Below, piece after piece: positions 8,335 through 17,235 of a stretch of 64,000 nt of DNA. The position numbers and the translations under genes were made by a program. Below the pieces are notes generated by a model that saw only the letters and a list, made by a program, of their open reading frames with translations, did not search any database and had not been told where the DNA came from. The first letter of the stretch is position 1, and the number at the start of each line of letters is the position of its first letter. The stretch covers positions 288,218-352,217 of the forward strand of contig NZ_MUXT01000001.1 of assembly GCF_002014965.1 (NCBI RefSeq). Direction: 5' to 3'. This DNA comes from Moraxella canis. Its GTDB lineage: Bacteria > Pseudomonadota > Gammaproteobacteria > Pseudomonadales > Moraxellaceae.

Positions 8335-9291
8335 ATGATTTATGATATTATTGGGGACATACACGGACAAGCAGACAAGCTGATTGGGCTGCTTGAGCAG
8401 CTTGGCTATCGGCATGATGGGCAATGCTATCAGCCGCCGAGCGATCATCAAGCGATTTTTATTGGTGATTATATTGATCGCGGCGCTCGTCAGCTAGACA
8501 CCTTGCAAATCATCTTTGATATGCTAGATCACGGTGCTGCACTCGCTGTGATGGGCAATCATGAATATAACGCCATCGGCTATGCCACACCGCATCCTGA
8601 CGGCGGTTATTGTCGCCCTCACACCAACCGAAATACCAAGCAGCATCAAGCATTTTTGGATGAAGCGCCGATCGGTTCTGACAGCTATTATTATTGGCTG
8701 TCTCGCCTTTATGAGCTGCCGTTGTGGCTTGAGCTGCCTGATCTGAACATCGTACACGCCTGCTGGGACGCCAAGGCACAAGCAGCACTTGCATCCTATC
8801 TCACCCCAGATCATCGCATCACCCAGCGCGGTATCATCGCAACCTCCATCGGTGACTCCACCGAATTTTACGCGCTTGAAAGACTCCTAAAAGGCATCGA
8901 AAGCCCCTTACCTGCAGGCGTGGTGCTCGTGGATGGGCATGACATCGTGCGCAAGCGTACTCGTGTCAAATGGTGGCAAAAAGATTGGCAAAATCGCCCA
9001 CTGTCTGAGATCGCGCAGCTTGGCACCAGAGCGACGATGAATTTGCCCAGCGACTCAGACATCAAGCCTTTGCCGATGGATTTTGAGCTGACCACCCATA
9101 AGCCGATTTTTATTGGTCATTATTGGCTCAATGGCACGCCAAGCATCTTATCACAGCAAGTGGTTTGTACTGATTATTCCGCAGGCATGAATGGCTATCT
9201 GACCGCTTATCAGTTTGACACCCAAAACCCCAAGCTGTCGGATGAGCATTTTGTGCAGTATATTCACACCAAAGATACGCCCAAAGAATAA
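8335..9291 (+). CDS. Metallophosphatase, calcineurin-like (PrpE/ApaH type)
   Basis: A 318-residue metallo-dependent phosphatase. The metal-binding motifs are complete: GDIHG (residues 7-11), GDYIDRG (about 44-50), and GNHEYN (about 76-81), with later single His residues. Relatives include bacterial serine/threonine protein phosphatases, bis-nucleoside tetraphosphatases and PrpE; the substrate cannot be read from sequence. AAGGA lies 11 bases before the ATG. The IS607 element ends only about 11 bases upstream, so the gene has lost its original 5' sequence; whether it is still expressed, perhaps by read-through from tnpB, is unknown. Confidence 0.85.
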   Translation: MIYDIIGDIHGQADKLIGLLEQLGYRHDGQCYQPPSDHQAIFIGDYIDRGARQLDTLQIIFDMLDHGAALAVMGNHEYNAIGYATPHPDGGYCRPHTNRNTKQHQAFLDEAPIGSDSYYYWLSRLYELPLWLELPDLNIVHACWDAKAQAALASYLTPDHRITQRGIIATSIGDSTEFYALERLLKGIESPLPAGVVLVDGHDIVRKRTRVKWWQKDWQNRPLSEIAQLGTRATMNLPSDSDIKPLPMDFELTTHKPIFIGHYWLNGTPSILSQQVVCTDYSAGMNGYLTAYQFDTQNPKLSDEHFVQYIHTKDTPKE

Positions 9292-9357
9292 ACCCAAAAA
9301 TTGCCATTTTTTAGCAAATGTGCTAATTTATTCGTTTACTCTTTTTAAGGAAAAATT

Positions 9358-9897
9358 ATGTCTCACCCAACTCAGCCTGCGCCCATCACTTCACCTGCTG
9401 GCACCCCAAAAGTCGGTATCATCATGGGCTCTCAATCAGACTGGGCAACGATGTCTGAAGCGGCGCAGATTTTGGCAGATTTTGGCGTGGCGTTTGAGTG
9501 TGAAGTGGTGTCAGCGCACCGCACGCCTGATAAGCTATTTGATTATGCCAAAGCCGCCAAAGACAAAGGCTTGCAAATCATCATCGCAGGCGCTGGCGGC
9601 GCAGCACACTTGCCAGGGATGTGCGCCAGCCAAACCCCACTGCCTGTACTTGGCGTGCCTGTCAAATCCAGCACATTGAGCGGCTGGGACAGTTTATTAT
9701 CCATCGTGCAGATGCCAAAAGGCGTGGCGGTTGGCACGCTTGCGATCGGCACCGCTGGCGCATTTAATGCTGGCTTACTTGCCCTGCAGATTTTGGCGCT
9801 GCACGACAGCCGCTTGGCACAGCTGCTTGATGAATTTCGCACCAAGCAAACCGATACCGTGCTTGCCAGTCCTACGCCTGGAATCATCAATCCCTGA
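9358..9897 (+). CDS. purE: N5-carboxyaminoimidazole ribonucleotide mutase PurE
   Basis: Moves the carboxyl group of N5-CAIR to give CAIR in purine synthesis, acting after PurK. The signature GSQSDWATM (residues 24-32), the SAHRTPD motif with the catalytic His, and the glycine-rich [11 protein letters not shown] segment are all present. Length 179 residues, slightly longer at the N-terminus than usual. AAGGA is 5-10 bases upstream of the ATG. purK follows after 92 bases that contain a strong hairpin, so the pair may not be simply co-transcribed. Confidence 0.95.
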   Translation: MSHPTQPAPITSPAGTPKVGIIMGSQSDWATMSEAAQILADFGVAFECEVVSAHRTPDKLFDYAKAAKDKGLQIIIAGAGGAAHLPGMCASQTPLPVLGVPVKSSTLSGWDSLLSIVQMPKGVAVGTLAIGTAGAFNAGLLALQILALHDSRLAQLLDEFRTKQTDTVLASPTPGIINP

Positions 9898-9948
9898 TGG
9901 ATCGGTATTTGGCAAATTAACGCCCATTTTTTTATTAAAATATGCGAT

Positions 9949-9989
9949 AATATCCGAAATTTTTTTTGTAGATTTTTCGGATATTTTTT
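9949..9989 (+). promoter_or_regulatory. Terminator-like hairpin directly before purK
   Basis: AATATCCGAAA (9949-9959) and TTTCGGATATT (9975-9985) are perfect 11-base complements with a 15-base T-rich loop, followed by TTTT and then the purK ATG at 9990. It has the form of a rho-independent terminator, though AT-rich, and it takes up the place where a ribosome site should be. A possible extended -10 element, TGCGATAAT, overlaps its left edge (9943-9951). The role as attenuator, terminator for purE, or operator is undecided. Confidence 0.55.
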
Positions 9990-11111
9990 ATGAGTGATTC
10001 CATCAAAACCATCGGTATTCTTGGCGGCGGTCAGCTTGGGATGATGCTTGCTCAAGCTGCCCTAAAGCTCGGCTATCGCTGCGTCTTTTTAGAAGATGCT
10101 GACAATGCGCCAGCTGCTTTATATGGGCAAGTGTTTAAATACGATGAGCTTGATGATTTTATTGCTGTCAGCGATGTCTTTACTTTAGAATTTGAAAATA
10201 CGCCTGTCAAGACAGCCAAATCACTGGCAAACCTTGAGCATAAAGGCGGCTTATTCCCGCCCACCAATGCTTTGGAAGTCGCCCAAAACCGATTGGCAGA
10301 AAAAGCCTTATTTAATGAGTTAAACATCAACACCGTACCATTTATGGCGGTAAAAAGCTTGGATGAGTTACACACTGCCGCCAAAACCCTTGGACTGCCT
10401 TTGGTCTTAAAGACCAGCCGTGGCGGCTATGACGGCAAAGGACAATTTGTCATAAAAACTATCGATGAAATCGGCGCAGCTTGGGATGAGCTTGGCGGCG
10501 CGGTCACTGGCGATGGCGGTCTGACTGATACACCTGCACCACTGATTGCCGAAGGATTTATTAACTTTAGCCGCGAAGTCTCGATCATCGCCGTACGCGC
10601 TCAAGATGGCGACATCAGCTATTATCCACTGGTTGAAAATCATCACACCAATGGCATCTTATCAAAAACCATCGCGCCTGCTGCCGATGTCGATCATCTG
10701 ACCGAGCAAGCCCAATCCAACATCGGTAAAATTCTAAGCCATCTTGATTATGTGGGTGTGCTGACGCTTGAGCTATTTGTGACTGACTCAGGCTTAATCG
10801 CCAATGAGATTGCGCCGCGCGTGCATAACTCTGGTCACTGGAGCATTGAAGGCGCTCATTGCAGTCAATTTGAAAACCACATTCGCGCCGTCGTTGGCTT
10901 GCCGCTGGGCGACACCCAAGTGATCAAGCCATCGGTCATGCTAAATATCATTGGCACTTATCCAGATGCTCATTTGGTGCTGGCGCACTCTGGGGTGCAT
11001 TTGCATCATTATCATAAAGATGAGCGCGCAGGACGCAAAATCGGGCACATCACGGTGATGACCGATGCACTTGATCAAACCGTCGCAAACATCGAGCAGC
11101 TGCTTTCATAG
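9990..11111 (+). CDS. purK: N5-carboxyaminoimidazole ribonucleotide synthase PurK
   Basis: ATP-grasp enzyme that carboxylates AIR with bicarbonate, giving N5-CAIR for PurE. The N-terminal nucleotide-fold motif GILGGGQLGMML (residues 8-19) fixes the start near 9990. The ATP-grasp motifs are seen as LVLKTSRGGYDGKGQF and, near the C-terminal third, IANEIAPRVHNSGHW. Length 373 residues, normal. No Shine-Dalgarno sequence is visible because an 11-bp hairpin and T tract lie immediately before the ATG. Follows purE on the same strand, the usual order. Confidence 0.95.
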   Translation: MSDSIKTIGILGGGQLGMMLAQAALKLGYRCVFLEDADNAPAALYGQVFKYDELDDFIAVSDVFTLEFENTPVKTAKSLANLEHKGGLFPPTNALEVAQNRLAEKALFNELNINTVPFMAVKSLDELHTAAKTLGLPLVLKTSRGGYDGKGQFVIKTIDEIGAAWDELGGAVTGDGGLTDTPAPLIAEGFINFSREVSIIAVRAQDGDISYYPLVENHHTNGILSKTIAPAADVDHLTEQAQSNIGKILSHLDYVGVLTLELFVTDSGLIANEIAPRVHNSGHWSIEGAHCSQFENHIRAVVGLPLGDTQVIKPSVMLNIIGTYPDAHLVLAHSGVHLHHYHKDERAGRKIGHITVMTDALDQTVANIEQLLS

Positions 11112-11150
11112 CACCCGCTTGTCTGTCATCCACTGCCGCACTGATTTACC

Positions 11151-11600
11151 ATGAAAATACTCATTGATGCCGACGCCATTCCCAACATTGCCAAAGCGCT
11201 GATTGTCAAGACCGCCAATCGCACTCAGACGATGGCGGTATTTGTGGCAAATCGGATGACCAAACTGCCGCCGTCGCCGTTTTTATCGTCTGTGGTGGTC
11301 GGCACAGGGTTTGATGTGGCAGATGAGTATATCGTACAGGCGGCAGAGACTGGAGACTTGGTGATTACAAGCGATATTCCGCTTGCCAATGATGTCTTAA
11401 ATAAAGGCGCCAAAGTCCTCACAGCGCGCGGAGAAGAATACACCCTTCAAAACATCAAGCCCAAATTAAATGCGCGTGATTTTATGGACACGCTGCGTGG
11501 AACGGGCGTGCTCGATCCTGCCCAAATGGGCGGTCAAAAGCCCTATGGCGATAAGGATAAAATCGCCTTTGCCAACGCCTTAAATCGCTTGGTCAAATAA
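11151..11600 (+). CDS. YaiI/YqxD family protein (UPF0178)
   Basis: A 149-residue protein of the conserved UPF0178 family. The signature MKILIDADAIPNIAKALIVKTA opens the protein in two short segments (ILIDADA, then PNIAK), and the acidic VITSDIPLANDVLNKGA and LTARGEEY motifs follow. The fold is related to PIN/NYN nuclease-like domains with conserved Asp residues, but no activity is established. It lies 39 bases after purK and is probably read from the same transcript. Predicted cytoplasmic. Confidence 0.85.
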   Translation: MKILIDADAIPNIAKALIVKTANRTQTMAVFVANRMTKLPPSPFLSSVVVGTGFDVADEYIVQAAETGDLVITSDIPLANDVLNKGAKVLTARGEEYTLQNIKPKLNARDFMDTLRGTGVLDPAQMGGQKPYGDKDKIAFANALNRLVK

Positions 11601-11856
11601 GCAACTGCCGCCATGACCGCTCATTTAAGATGATTGAACCCAAACTTGCGCCTGCGATCTTGATCAGCACAACTACAGCAAGAAAAATCTTTAAAAATCA
11701 TCCAAATCCGACGAGATATTTTATTAATTTTGGTGCATAATAAGACTATTTATGACAGCCAAAACTAATAAAGCATCCAAACCATTTCACACTTGGCTGT
11801 ATGATATGTCATCAAACAACAACTAAAAATCGTTTTATGGGGATTGGCAGCGCGTC

Positions 11857-13047
11857 ATGATCGAACAGTGGACCAAAGAGCTTGTCGTACAGCGTTTACT
11901 TGCGTTTATCTTATTAACGATACTTATCATACTGTGTCTACAGGTGGTGAAATTCTTTATCTCGCCTGCCATTTGGGCAGCGATCTTGGCATATGTCACC
12001 TTTCCTTTGTATCGATTTTTTCATCAAAAAGTCCGCCTAAGTCCCACCATCAGTGCCTTAATCATGACCGCTGTCATCTCTTTGATCATCGGTATTCCTT
12101 TGGTGGTTGGGGTGTTTTTTTTGCAGCAAGAAGTCATCAGCTTTTATAGCATCGCGGTCAGACGACTGCAAGCAGGCTATGTGGATTTGCCTGAGAGCAT
12201 CAAAGATCTGCCTGTGATCGGTGAGCAAATCAAGAACATCCTATGGGAGATTAATAAAGACCCCGAAAGCTCCATGGCAGCGGTACGCCAGTGGGTGCAG
12301 TCGCATCTGTATTATGGCAAAATCGCTTTCGATGCCGCCCTAAAAAATCTCGCCAAGCTCGGTATGGCGCTGATGACGGTATTTTTCTTTTATCGTGATG
12401 GCTTAAGCCTGATCAGACAGATCCGCCAAGCGATGCGTAATATCATCGGTGATCGCATCGACGACTATATCAATGCGGTCGCCAGCACCACCCAAGCGGT
12501 CGTCTATGGCATCGGCTTGACGGCGCTGGCGCAAGCCCTGCTGGCTGGGATCGGCTATGCGGTGGCAGGTGCGCCAAACCCCATTTTACTGACCTTGATT
12601 ACCTTTATCATTGCCATGATTCCCTTTGGCACGCCCTTTGCTTGGGGGGCGGTGGCGCTTTGGCTGATCTCTCAAGGGCAGATGACCGAAGGCATTGGGC
12701 TTGGACTTTGGGGGATGTTGGTGATCAGCTGGGTGGATAATTTGATTCGCCCCATCGTGATCAGCGGCGCCACAAAGATTCCTTTTATTATCATTTTTAT
12801 TGGCGTGCTCGGCGGCTTGACCGCATTTGGCTTTGTCGGTCTGTTTATTGGTCCTGTGGTGTTGGCGATTGGATTGGCTGTGTGGCGAGAATGGATCAGT
12901 CAGCACAAAAATGAAATTTTTGCCAGTCGTCGCAGCGGCTTTGCGGTTGCCGATGGCAGAGCATTATTAGCCGATACCGACCCCGCCCCTGTACTCAATC
13001 ACGACGCCATCATGGGTACAGACGATCATTGTACTAAGGTGAAATAA
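11857..13047 (+). CDS. AI-2E family transporter / PerM-type permease
   Basis: Inner-membrane protein of 396 residues with about eight predicted helices: a pair near residues 12-50, one near 65-85, and a cluster from about 155 to 345. The order and the GLTALAQALLAGIGYA and SWVDNLIRPIVISG motifs are typical of the AI-2E exporter superfamily (TqsA, PerM). These proteins export small molecules or cations; the cargo here is unknown. Its stop codon overlaps the pdxB start by one base (TAATG), so it is translationally coupled to pdxB. The 256 bases upstream hold no gene. Confidence 0.85.
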   Translation: MIEQWTKELVVQRLLAFILLTILIILCLQVVKFFISPAIWAAILAYVTFPLYRFFHQKVRLSPTISALIMTAVISLIIGIPLVVGVFFLQQEVISFYSIAVRRLQAGYVDLPESIKDLPVIGEQIKNILWEINKDPESSMAAVRQWVQSHLYYGKIAFDAALKNLAKLGMALMTVFFFYRDGLSLIRQIRQAMRNIIGDRIDDYINAVASTTQAVVYGIGLTALAQALLAGIGYAVAGAPNPILLTLITFIIAMIPFGTPFAWGAVALWLISQGQMTEGIGLGLWGMLVISWVDNLIRPIVISGATKIPFIIIFIGVLGGLTAFGFVGLFIGPVVLAIGLAVWREWISQHKNEIFASRRSGFAVADGRALLADTDPAPVLNHDAIMGTDDHCTKVK

Positions 13048-14111
13048 TGCTGACTGTACTTGCTGATGAAAACATTGCCAATCTTGATGACTATTTGGCT
13101 CTTCATCCCATCAAGGTCATCAAAATGGCAGGACGCGCCATTAACCGTCAAAGCCTTGCCGATCATCGACCAGATGCGCTGTTTATCCGATCGGTCACTC
13201 AAGTAACTGCAGAAAATCTTGGTGACTTAAGAGACACCCCGCTTAAGTTTGTTGGCTCTGCCACCATCGGCACCGATCATGTGGATAGCACATATTTGGC
13301 TGAGCATCAAATCAGTTTTGCCAACGCCGCAGGATGTAGTAAGCATTCGGTTACCCAATATGTGGTCACCGCCATTTTAAATACCTACCTACAATTCAAC
13401 CAAAAACCGATCAAGCTGGGCATCATCGGACTTGGGAATATCGGCAGCACATTGGCGCGCTATGCTGATCAGCTCGGCTGGCAAATCGTTGGATTTGATC
13501 CTTTTTTAAGGGCGTCAAAGATCAATAACGCAAGCTTTGAAGAAGTGCTGACCGCTGATGTCATCAGCATTCACACCCCCTTGACGCACTCAGGCGCACA
13601 TCCAACATATCGGATGTTTAACGCGCAAACCTTTGAAAAATTACGCCCAAACACCCTGCTGATCAACAGCGCTCGCGGCGAGATTATCGAAGAAGAGGCA
13701 TTGATCGACGCGATCAATCATAAAAATTTGCAAGTGGTTTTGGATGTCTTTCCTGATGAGCCGACGATCAGCGCGCCTTTGTTTAACGCCCTAAGCATCG
13801 CCACACCGCACATCGCAGGCTATACGCTTGAGGGTAAAATTCGTGGCACTGATATGATTTATCAAGCCTTTTGTCGTAAGTTTAATTTGCCGATCATCCA
13901 AAGATTTGACGCTTTATTGCCGCCCAATCCGTATCATCTCTCCAAACTTTTGAGTGATCAAACCTTAGAGAATCTGAGACAGTTTTATGACATTAATGCT
14001 GATTATCACGACCTAAGAGCAGTCAATCAAGCAGGCGTGTCAGGCGCTGATTTTGATGCTTTGCGTAAGCATTATCGCCTGCGCCGAGAGTGGATTTTTG
14101 ACTGTGAATAA
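13047..14111 (+). CDS. pdxB: 4-phosphoerythronate dehydrogenase PdxB
   Basis: NAD-dependent 2-hydroxyacid dehydrogenase of the DXP-dependent pyridoxal phosphate pathway, oxidising 4-phosphoerythronate. The opening LADENIANLDDYLALHP and the FVGSATIGTDHVD block are diagnostic for PdxB. The Rossmann motif GLGNIGSTLARYADQLGW, the catalytic Arg in INSARGEIIEE, the catalytic Glu (PDEP) and the His (TPHIAGYT) are all present. Length 354 residues, slightly shorter than the E. coli protein at the dimerisation C-terminus. Overlaps the permease gene before it by one base, and epmA follows 9 bases later. Confidence 0.95.
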   Translation: MLTVLADENIANLDDYLALHPIKVIKMAGRAINRQSLADHRPDALFIRSVTQVTAENLGDLRDTPLKFVGSATIGTDHVDSTYLAEHQISFANAAGCSKHSVTQYVVTAILNTYLQFNQKPIKLGIIGLGNIGSTLARYADQLGWQIVGFDPFLRASKINNASFEEVLTADVISIHTPLTHSGAHPTYRMFNAQTFEKLRPNTLLINSARGEIIEEEALIDAINHKNLQVVLDVFPDEPTISAPLFNALSIATPHIAGYTLEGKIRGTDMIYQAFCRKFNLPIIQRFDALLPPNPYHLSKLLSDQTLENLRQFYDINADYHDLRAVNQAGVSGADFDALRKHYRLRREWIFDCE

Positions 14112-14120
14112 TGTCTAGAT

Positions 14121-15104
14121 ATGCTGAGTGATGATACCATGAGCAGTGACTTTACCCCTACCTTAACGCTGGCGGACGCCAAAAAAAGAGCTAAGCTGTT
14201 ACAAAAGATTCGTGCGTTTTTTGATGAGCGGGGCGTGATGGAGGTGACCACGCCGATTCTGTCGCACGCTGGCAATACCGATGTATATATCGAGTCGGTT
14301 CAGGCGCACTTTCACGCTCAAGGCGGAAAGGTCACAGGCTATCTGCACACTTCCCCTGAGTTTGCCATGAAACGGCTTCTGGCAAGCTATCAGGTGCCTA
14401 TCTATCAGCTATGCCAAGTGTTTCGTGATCATGAAAAAGGCGCTCGGCATAACATCGAATTTACCATGCTTGAGTGGTATCGCCCGCATTTTAGCTTAGA
14501 TGAGCTGGCGCAAGAGCTGGCAGCTTTATTGAGCACGGTTTATGACAGAGCCATTGAGCTTATTCATATGAGCTATGCTGAGGCATTTATAAAGCACGCA
14601 GGCGTGCATCCTTTTAGAAGCAGCATAGATGGGCTGCGCGCTTGTGCTTTGGCGCATGGGATTCACCTTGATATGGCAGACGATCAGCAAGGTTGGCTGG
14701 ATTTATTATTCAGTCATTTGGTTGAGCCGCATCTGGGACTTGATGCGCCCACGCTGATTATAAATTATCCACCTGCCACAGCCGCCCTTGCCAAGATGAC
14801 CACCGACGCTGATGGGCATCCGGTAGCCAGACGCTTTGAGCTGTATATTGATGGCATCGAGATCGCCAATGCCTATGATGAGCTTGCCAACAGCCAAGAG
14901 CTGCTAAAGCGTTTTAAAGCGGATAATGATGAGCGCAAGCGTTTGGGGCTGCCCATCATACCCATAGACACTCGCCTGCTTGATGCCTGTGATGCGCTGC
15001 CTGAGTGCTCTGGTATCGCACTTGGGGTAGATCGGTTATTTATGGTGCTCAGCGGTCATCACAGCATCAGCCAAGCCATCGCCATCACCACAGACCAAGC
15101 CTAA
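14121..15104 (+). CDS. epmA: Elongation factor P beta-lysine ligase EpmA
   Basis: Lysyl-tRNA-synthetase-like enzyme that activates (R)-beta-lysine and attaches it to a lysine of EF-P. It consists of the class II catalytic core only, without an anticodon-binding domain, as expected at 327 residues. Motif 2 is seen in FRDHEKGARHNIEFTMLEWY and motif 3 in GIALGVDRLFMVLSG. The start is ambiguous: ATG at 14121 or ATG at 14139, the latter preceded by GAGTGAT. It follows pdxB in the same operon, probably the last gene, and converges on the CitE-like gene. Confidence 0.92.
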   Translation: MLSDDTMSSDFTPTLTLADAKKRAKLLQKIRAFFDERGVMEVTTPILSHAGNTDVYIESVQAHFHAQGGKVTGYLHTSPEFAMKRLLASYQVPIYQLCQVFRDHEKGARHNIEFTMLEWYRPHFSLDELAQELAALLSTVYDRAIELIHMSYAEAFIKHAGVHPFRSSIDGLRACALAHGIHLDMADDQQGWLDLLFSHLVEPHLGLDAPTLIINYPPATAALAKMTTDADGHPVARRFELYIDGIEIANAYDELANSQELLKRFKADNDERKRLGLPIIPIDTRLLDACDALPECSGIALGVDRLFMVLSGHHSISQAIAITTDQA

Positions 15105-15114
15105 TTTATCAAAG

Positions 15115-15927
15115 TTAGTTTTTGGCGGTTTTAAGTAAACGATTTGCCCAATGAATCAGCGGCAGATCCACCATTTTACCATCAATGGCAAAGACCGTAT
15201 CACCTGTTTCTTGATGTTTTTGATAAATCGCTTGGGCAAATGCGAGCTCATCTTCGTCCATCTTAAGCACTTGGCGTACGGTCGTGATTTGTTTGGGGTG
15301 TATCAAAAGCTGCCCCCCAAAGCCAAAGTCGCTCCAATGACGCACGCACGCCCTTAAGCCTGCCTCATTATCAAACTCAGCAAAAATCGTCTCAATGGGC
15401 GAATTCAAGCCGTTTGCCACAGAATGGATCAATAAATCAGCGCGAATTTTATCAAAAATCAGCTCCGATGCTTGCGAGTCTAGTCGCACGCCCAGCTCAT
15501 GCATCAGATCCAGCCTACCAAAGCTCATCGCCCACAAGCCTTTAGATGTAGCGATATTGGCGATATTGGCTACCCCCACTGCTGTCTCGATCATGGCGAT
15601 CACAGGCGTGTTGATTTGATGATGCAGGCTTTCGACCTGCAGAGCGTTTTGGCATTTGGGTAGTAGCACGCCTGCCAAATTGTTTAGCTGTTTGATGCAG
15701 GCGATATCCAAGTGATACTCTGCAGTATGACTGGCATTGATCCGTAGCCAATAGCTGTGCTGAGCGGTAGCATCAAACGCCATCAAAGCGGTGCGCACAT
15801 CCTGCTTTTGGTCATCAGCCACCGCATCTTCTAGATCGATGATGATCTTATCTGCCCCAGAATCGCGCGCCTTTGGCACTCTGTCAAGTCGTGTTGCAGG
15901 CACAAATAAAAACAGTGTTTTTTGCAT
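15115..15927 (-). CDS. CitE-like HpcH/HpaI aldolase family lyase
   Basis: A 270-residue TIM-barrel protein of the citrate-lyase beta-subunit family. The motif DKIIIDLEDAVADDQK (around residues 26-41, with the metal-binding Glu-Asp pair), PVIAMIETAVGVANI and GGQLLIHPKQI mark the family. Stand-alone CitE-like proteins act on CoA esters such as malyl-CoA or citramalyl-CoA; no citrate lyase alpha or gamma gene is nearby, so a citrate lyase role is unlikely. AAGGA lies 9 bases before the ATG. It is downstream of pyrC' on the same strand but behind a strong terminator, so it has its own transcript. Confidence 0.85.
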   Translation of the reverse strand: MQKTLFLFVPATRLDRVPKARDSGADKIIIDLEDAVADDQKQDVRTALMAFDATAQHSYWLRINASHTAEYHLDIACIKQLNNLAGVLLPKCQNALQVESLHHQINTPVIAMIETAVGVANIANIATSKGLWAMSFGRLDLMHELGVRLDSQASELIFDKIRADLLIHSVANGLNSPIETIFAEFDNEAGLRACVRHWSDFGFGGQLLIHPKQITTVRQVLKMDEDELAFAQAIYQKHQETGDTVFAIDGKMVDLPLIHWANRLLKTAKN

Positions 15928-15982
15928 CGTTTACCATCCTTAGTTTTTTTCACTATAGCACCAATTTTCTGTCCGCTCAAGA

Positions 15983-16009
15983 CAAAAAAAGACCTGCAAA
16001 ACAGGTCTT
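15983..16009 (-). terminator. Rho-independent terminator after pyrC'
   Basis: On the minus strand the arms AAGACCTG and CAGGTCTT form an 8-bp stem with a 5-base loop, followed by a run of T. It lies 18 bases beyond the pyrC' stop codon and ends the pyrB-sel1-pyrC' unit. Confidence 0.9.
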
Positions 16010-16026
16010 GATTTTAAGATCTAAAC

Positions 16027-17184
16027 TTAGCCCTCAAAAAACACACGCTCAACCTTACCGACCAGCGTCTCACCCATAAACGGTGTATTTTTGCCTGCTG
16101 ATAGCATGGTGTCCTTGGTCACCGTCCAAGTCGCTTTTGGATCGATAAGCACCGCACCGCCGATGGCTTGATAGTCCTTGATGCCGGCGATTTTGGCAGG
16201 ATTTAGGCATATTTTTTCAACCAATTCTTCTGGCGTCAAAACACCGTCCGCCACCAGTTTCACCCCAAGCGACACAAAGGTATCAAAATTACTAATCCCT
16301 GGCGCACTCTCGGCAAATGGCGCCTGCTTAGCGCTCGATGACAGTGGCTCATGATGGCTACAGATGGCATCGATGGTGCCATCTTTTAGACCTGCGATGA
16401 GTGCTTTTTGGTCGGTGTTAGAGCGTAAAGGTGGTAGCACATAGACATTGGCATCATAGCCTTCGATATCATCATCGGTCAGATGCAGCTGATGCATCGC
16501 CACATCACAGGTGACTGGCAAGCCTTTTTGCTTGGCATGGCGAATCAGCTCTACCGAAGTGCGGCAAGTGATCTGGCTAAAATGCACGCTGATGCCTGTC
16601 TCTTCAGCCATCAAAATCTGCTTAGACAGCGCAATGGTCTCAGCCAGCCAAGGAATACCCTGCAAGCCATGAAAGGACGCAATGTAGCCTTCATGCGCCA
16701 CGCCGCCTTTTGATAGGCTTGGCTCGTCAGGATAAAAAAACACTTTTAGCCCAAAGGTCGCCGCATACTCCAAGCAGCGCAGCAGCACCAAATCATTCTC
16801 AAAGCCTGCGCCTGCATTCGTCACTGCGATCGCATTACCCTGCTTAAGTCCTGCCAAGTTCGCAGGCTGCTTACCTTCCAGACCCTGAGTCAATGCCCCC
16901 AATACATGCAAATGAATACCGCCATCCGCCCACGCCTTCTCACGCAGACCCTTTAAGAGCGAGCCGTTTTCGAGCACAGGATCGGTGTCTGGTGGCAGCA
17001 CGACATGCAGGATACCATTTTGGCGCGCCGCTCGCCCTTCGCTTGCTAGCGTACCATGTGACTGATGCCCAGGCTCCCTTAGGCGCGCGCACAGATCCAC
17101 GATGGGCGGTATCAGCCATTTATCCGCAGTGTCCGCCTCTGAGATGTGGGGCTGCTGCCAGTCTTGGGGAAGTAGGTTTTTCAT
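16027..17184 (-). CDS. pyrC': Inactive dihydroorotase homologue PyrC'
   Basis: Dihydroorotase-like TIM-barrel protein of about 385 residues that seems unable to catalyse. The metal-binding HxH of strand 1, normally D-x-HxH-x-R, reads DLCARLREPG here, so both His are missing. The loop usually TDHAPH reads SHHEPL, lacking the catalytic Asp. In Pseudomonas such a PyrC' binds PyrB and holds the aspartate carbamoyltransferase dodecamer together; the same role is inferred because pyrB lies upstream in the same direction. ATG at 17184 is chosen because AAAGAGA precedes it; a longer version from 17229 has no such site. A strong terminator follows. Confidence 0.88.
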   Translation of the reverse strand: MKNLLPQDWQQPHISEADTADKWLIPPIVDLCARLREPGHQSHGTLASEGRAARQNGILHVVLPPDTDPVLENGSLLKGLREKAWADGGIHLHVLGALTQGLEGKQPANLAGLKQGNAIAVTNAGAGFENDLVLLRCLEYAATFGLKVFFYPDEPSLSKGGVAHEGYIASFHGLQGIPWLAETIALSKQILMAEETGISVHFSQITCRTSVELIRHAKQKGLPVTCDVAMHQLHLTDDDIEGYDANVYVLPPLRSNTDQKALIAGLKDGTIDAICSHHEPLSSSAKQAPFAESAPGISNFDTFVSLGVKLVADGVLTPEELVEKICLNPAKIAGIKDYQAIGGAVLIDPKATWTVTKDTMLSAGKNTPFMGETLVGKVERVFFEG

Positions 17185-17235
17185 AACAGTCTCTTTCTTT
17201 GCTTGATTTAGGATAAACTGGGTACGCATCAGTGC

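Noticed and set aside
15115..15927. Citrate lyase beta subunit
   Set aside because: No alpha, gamma or accessory citrate lyase genes are nearby; a stand-alone CoA-ester lyase is more likely.
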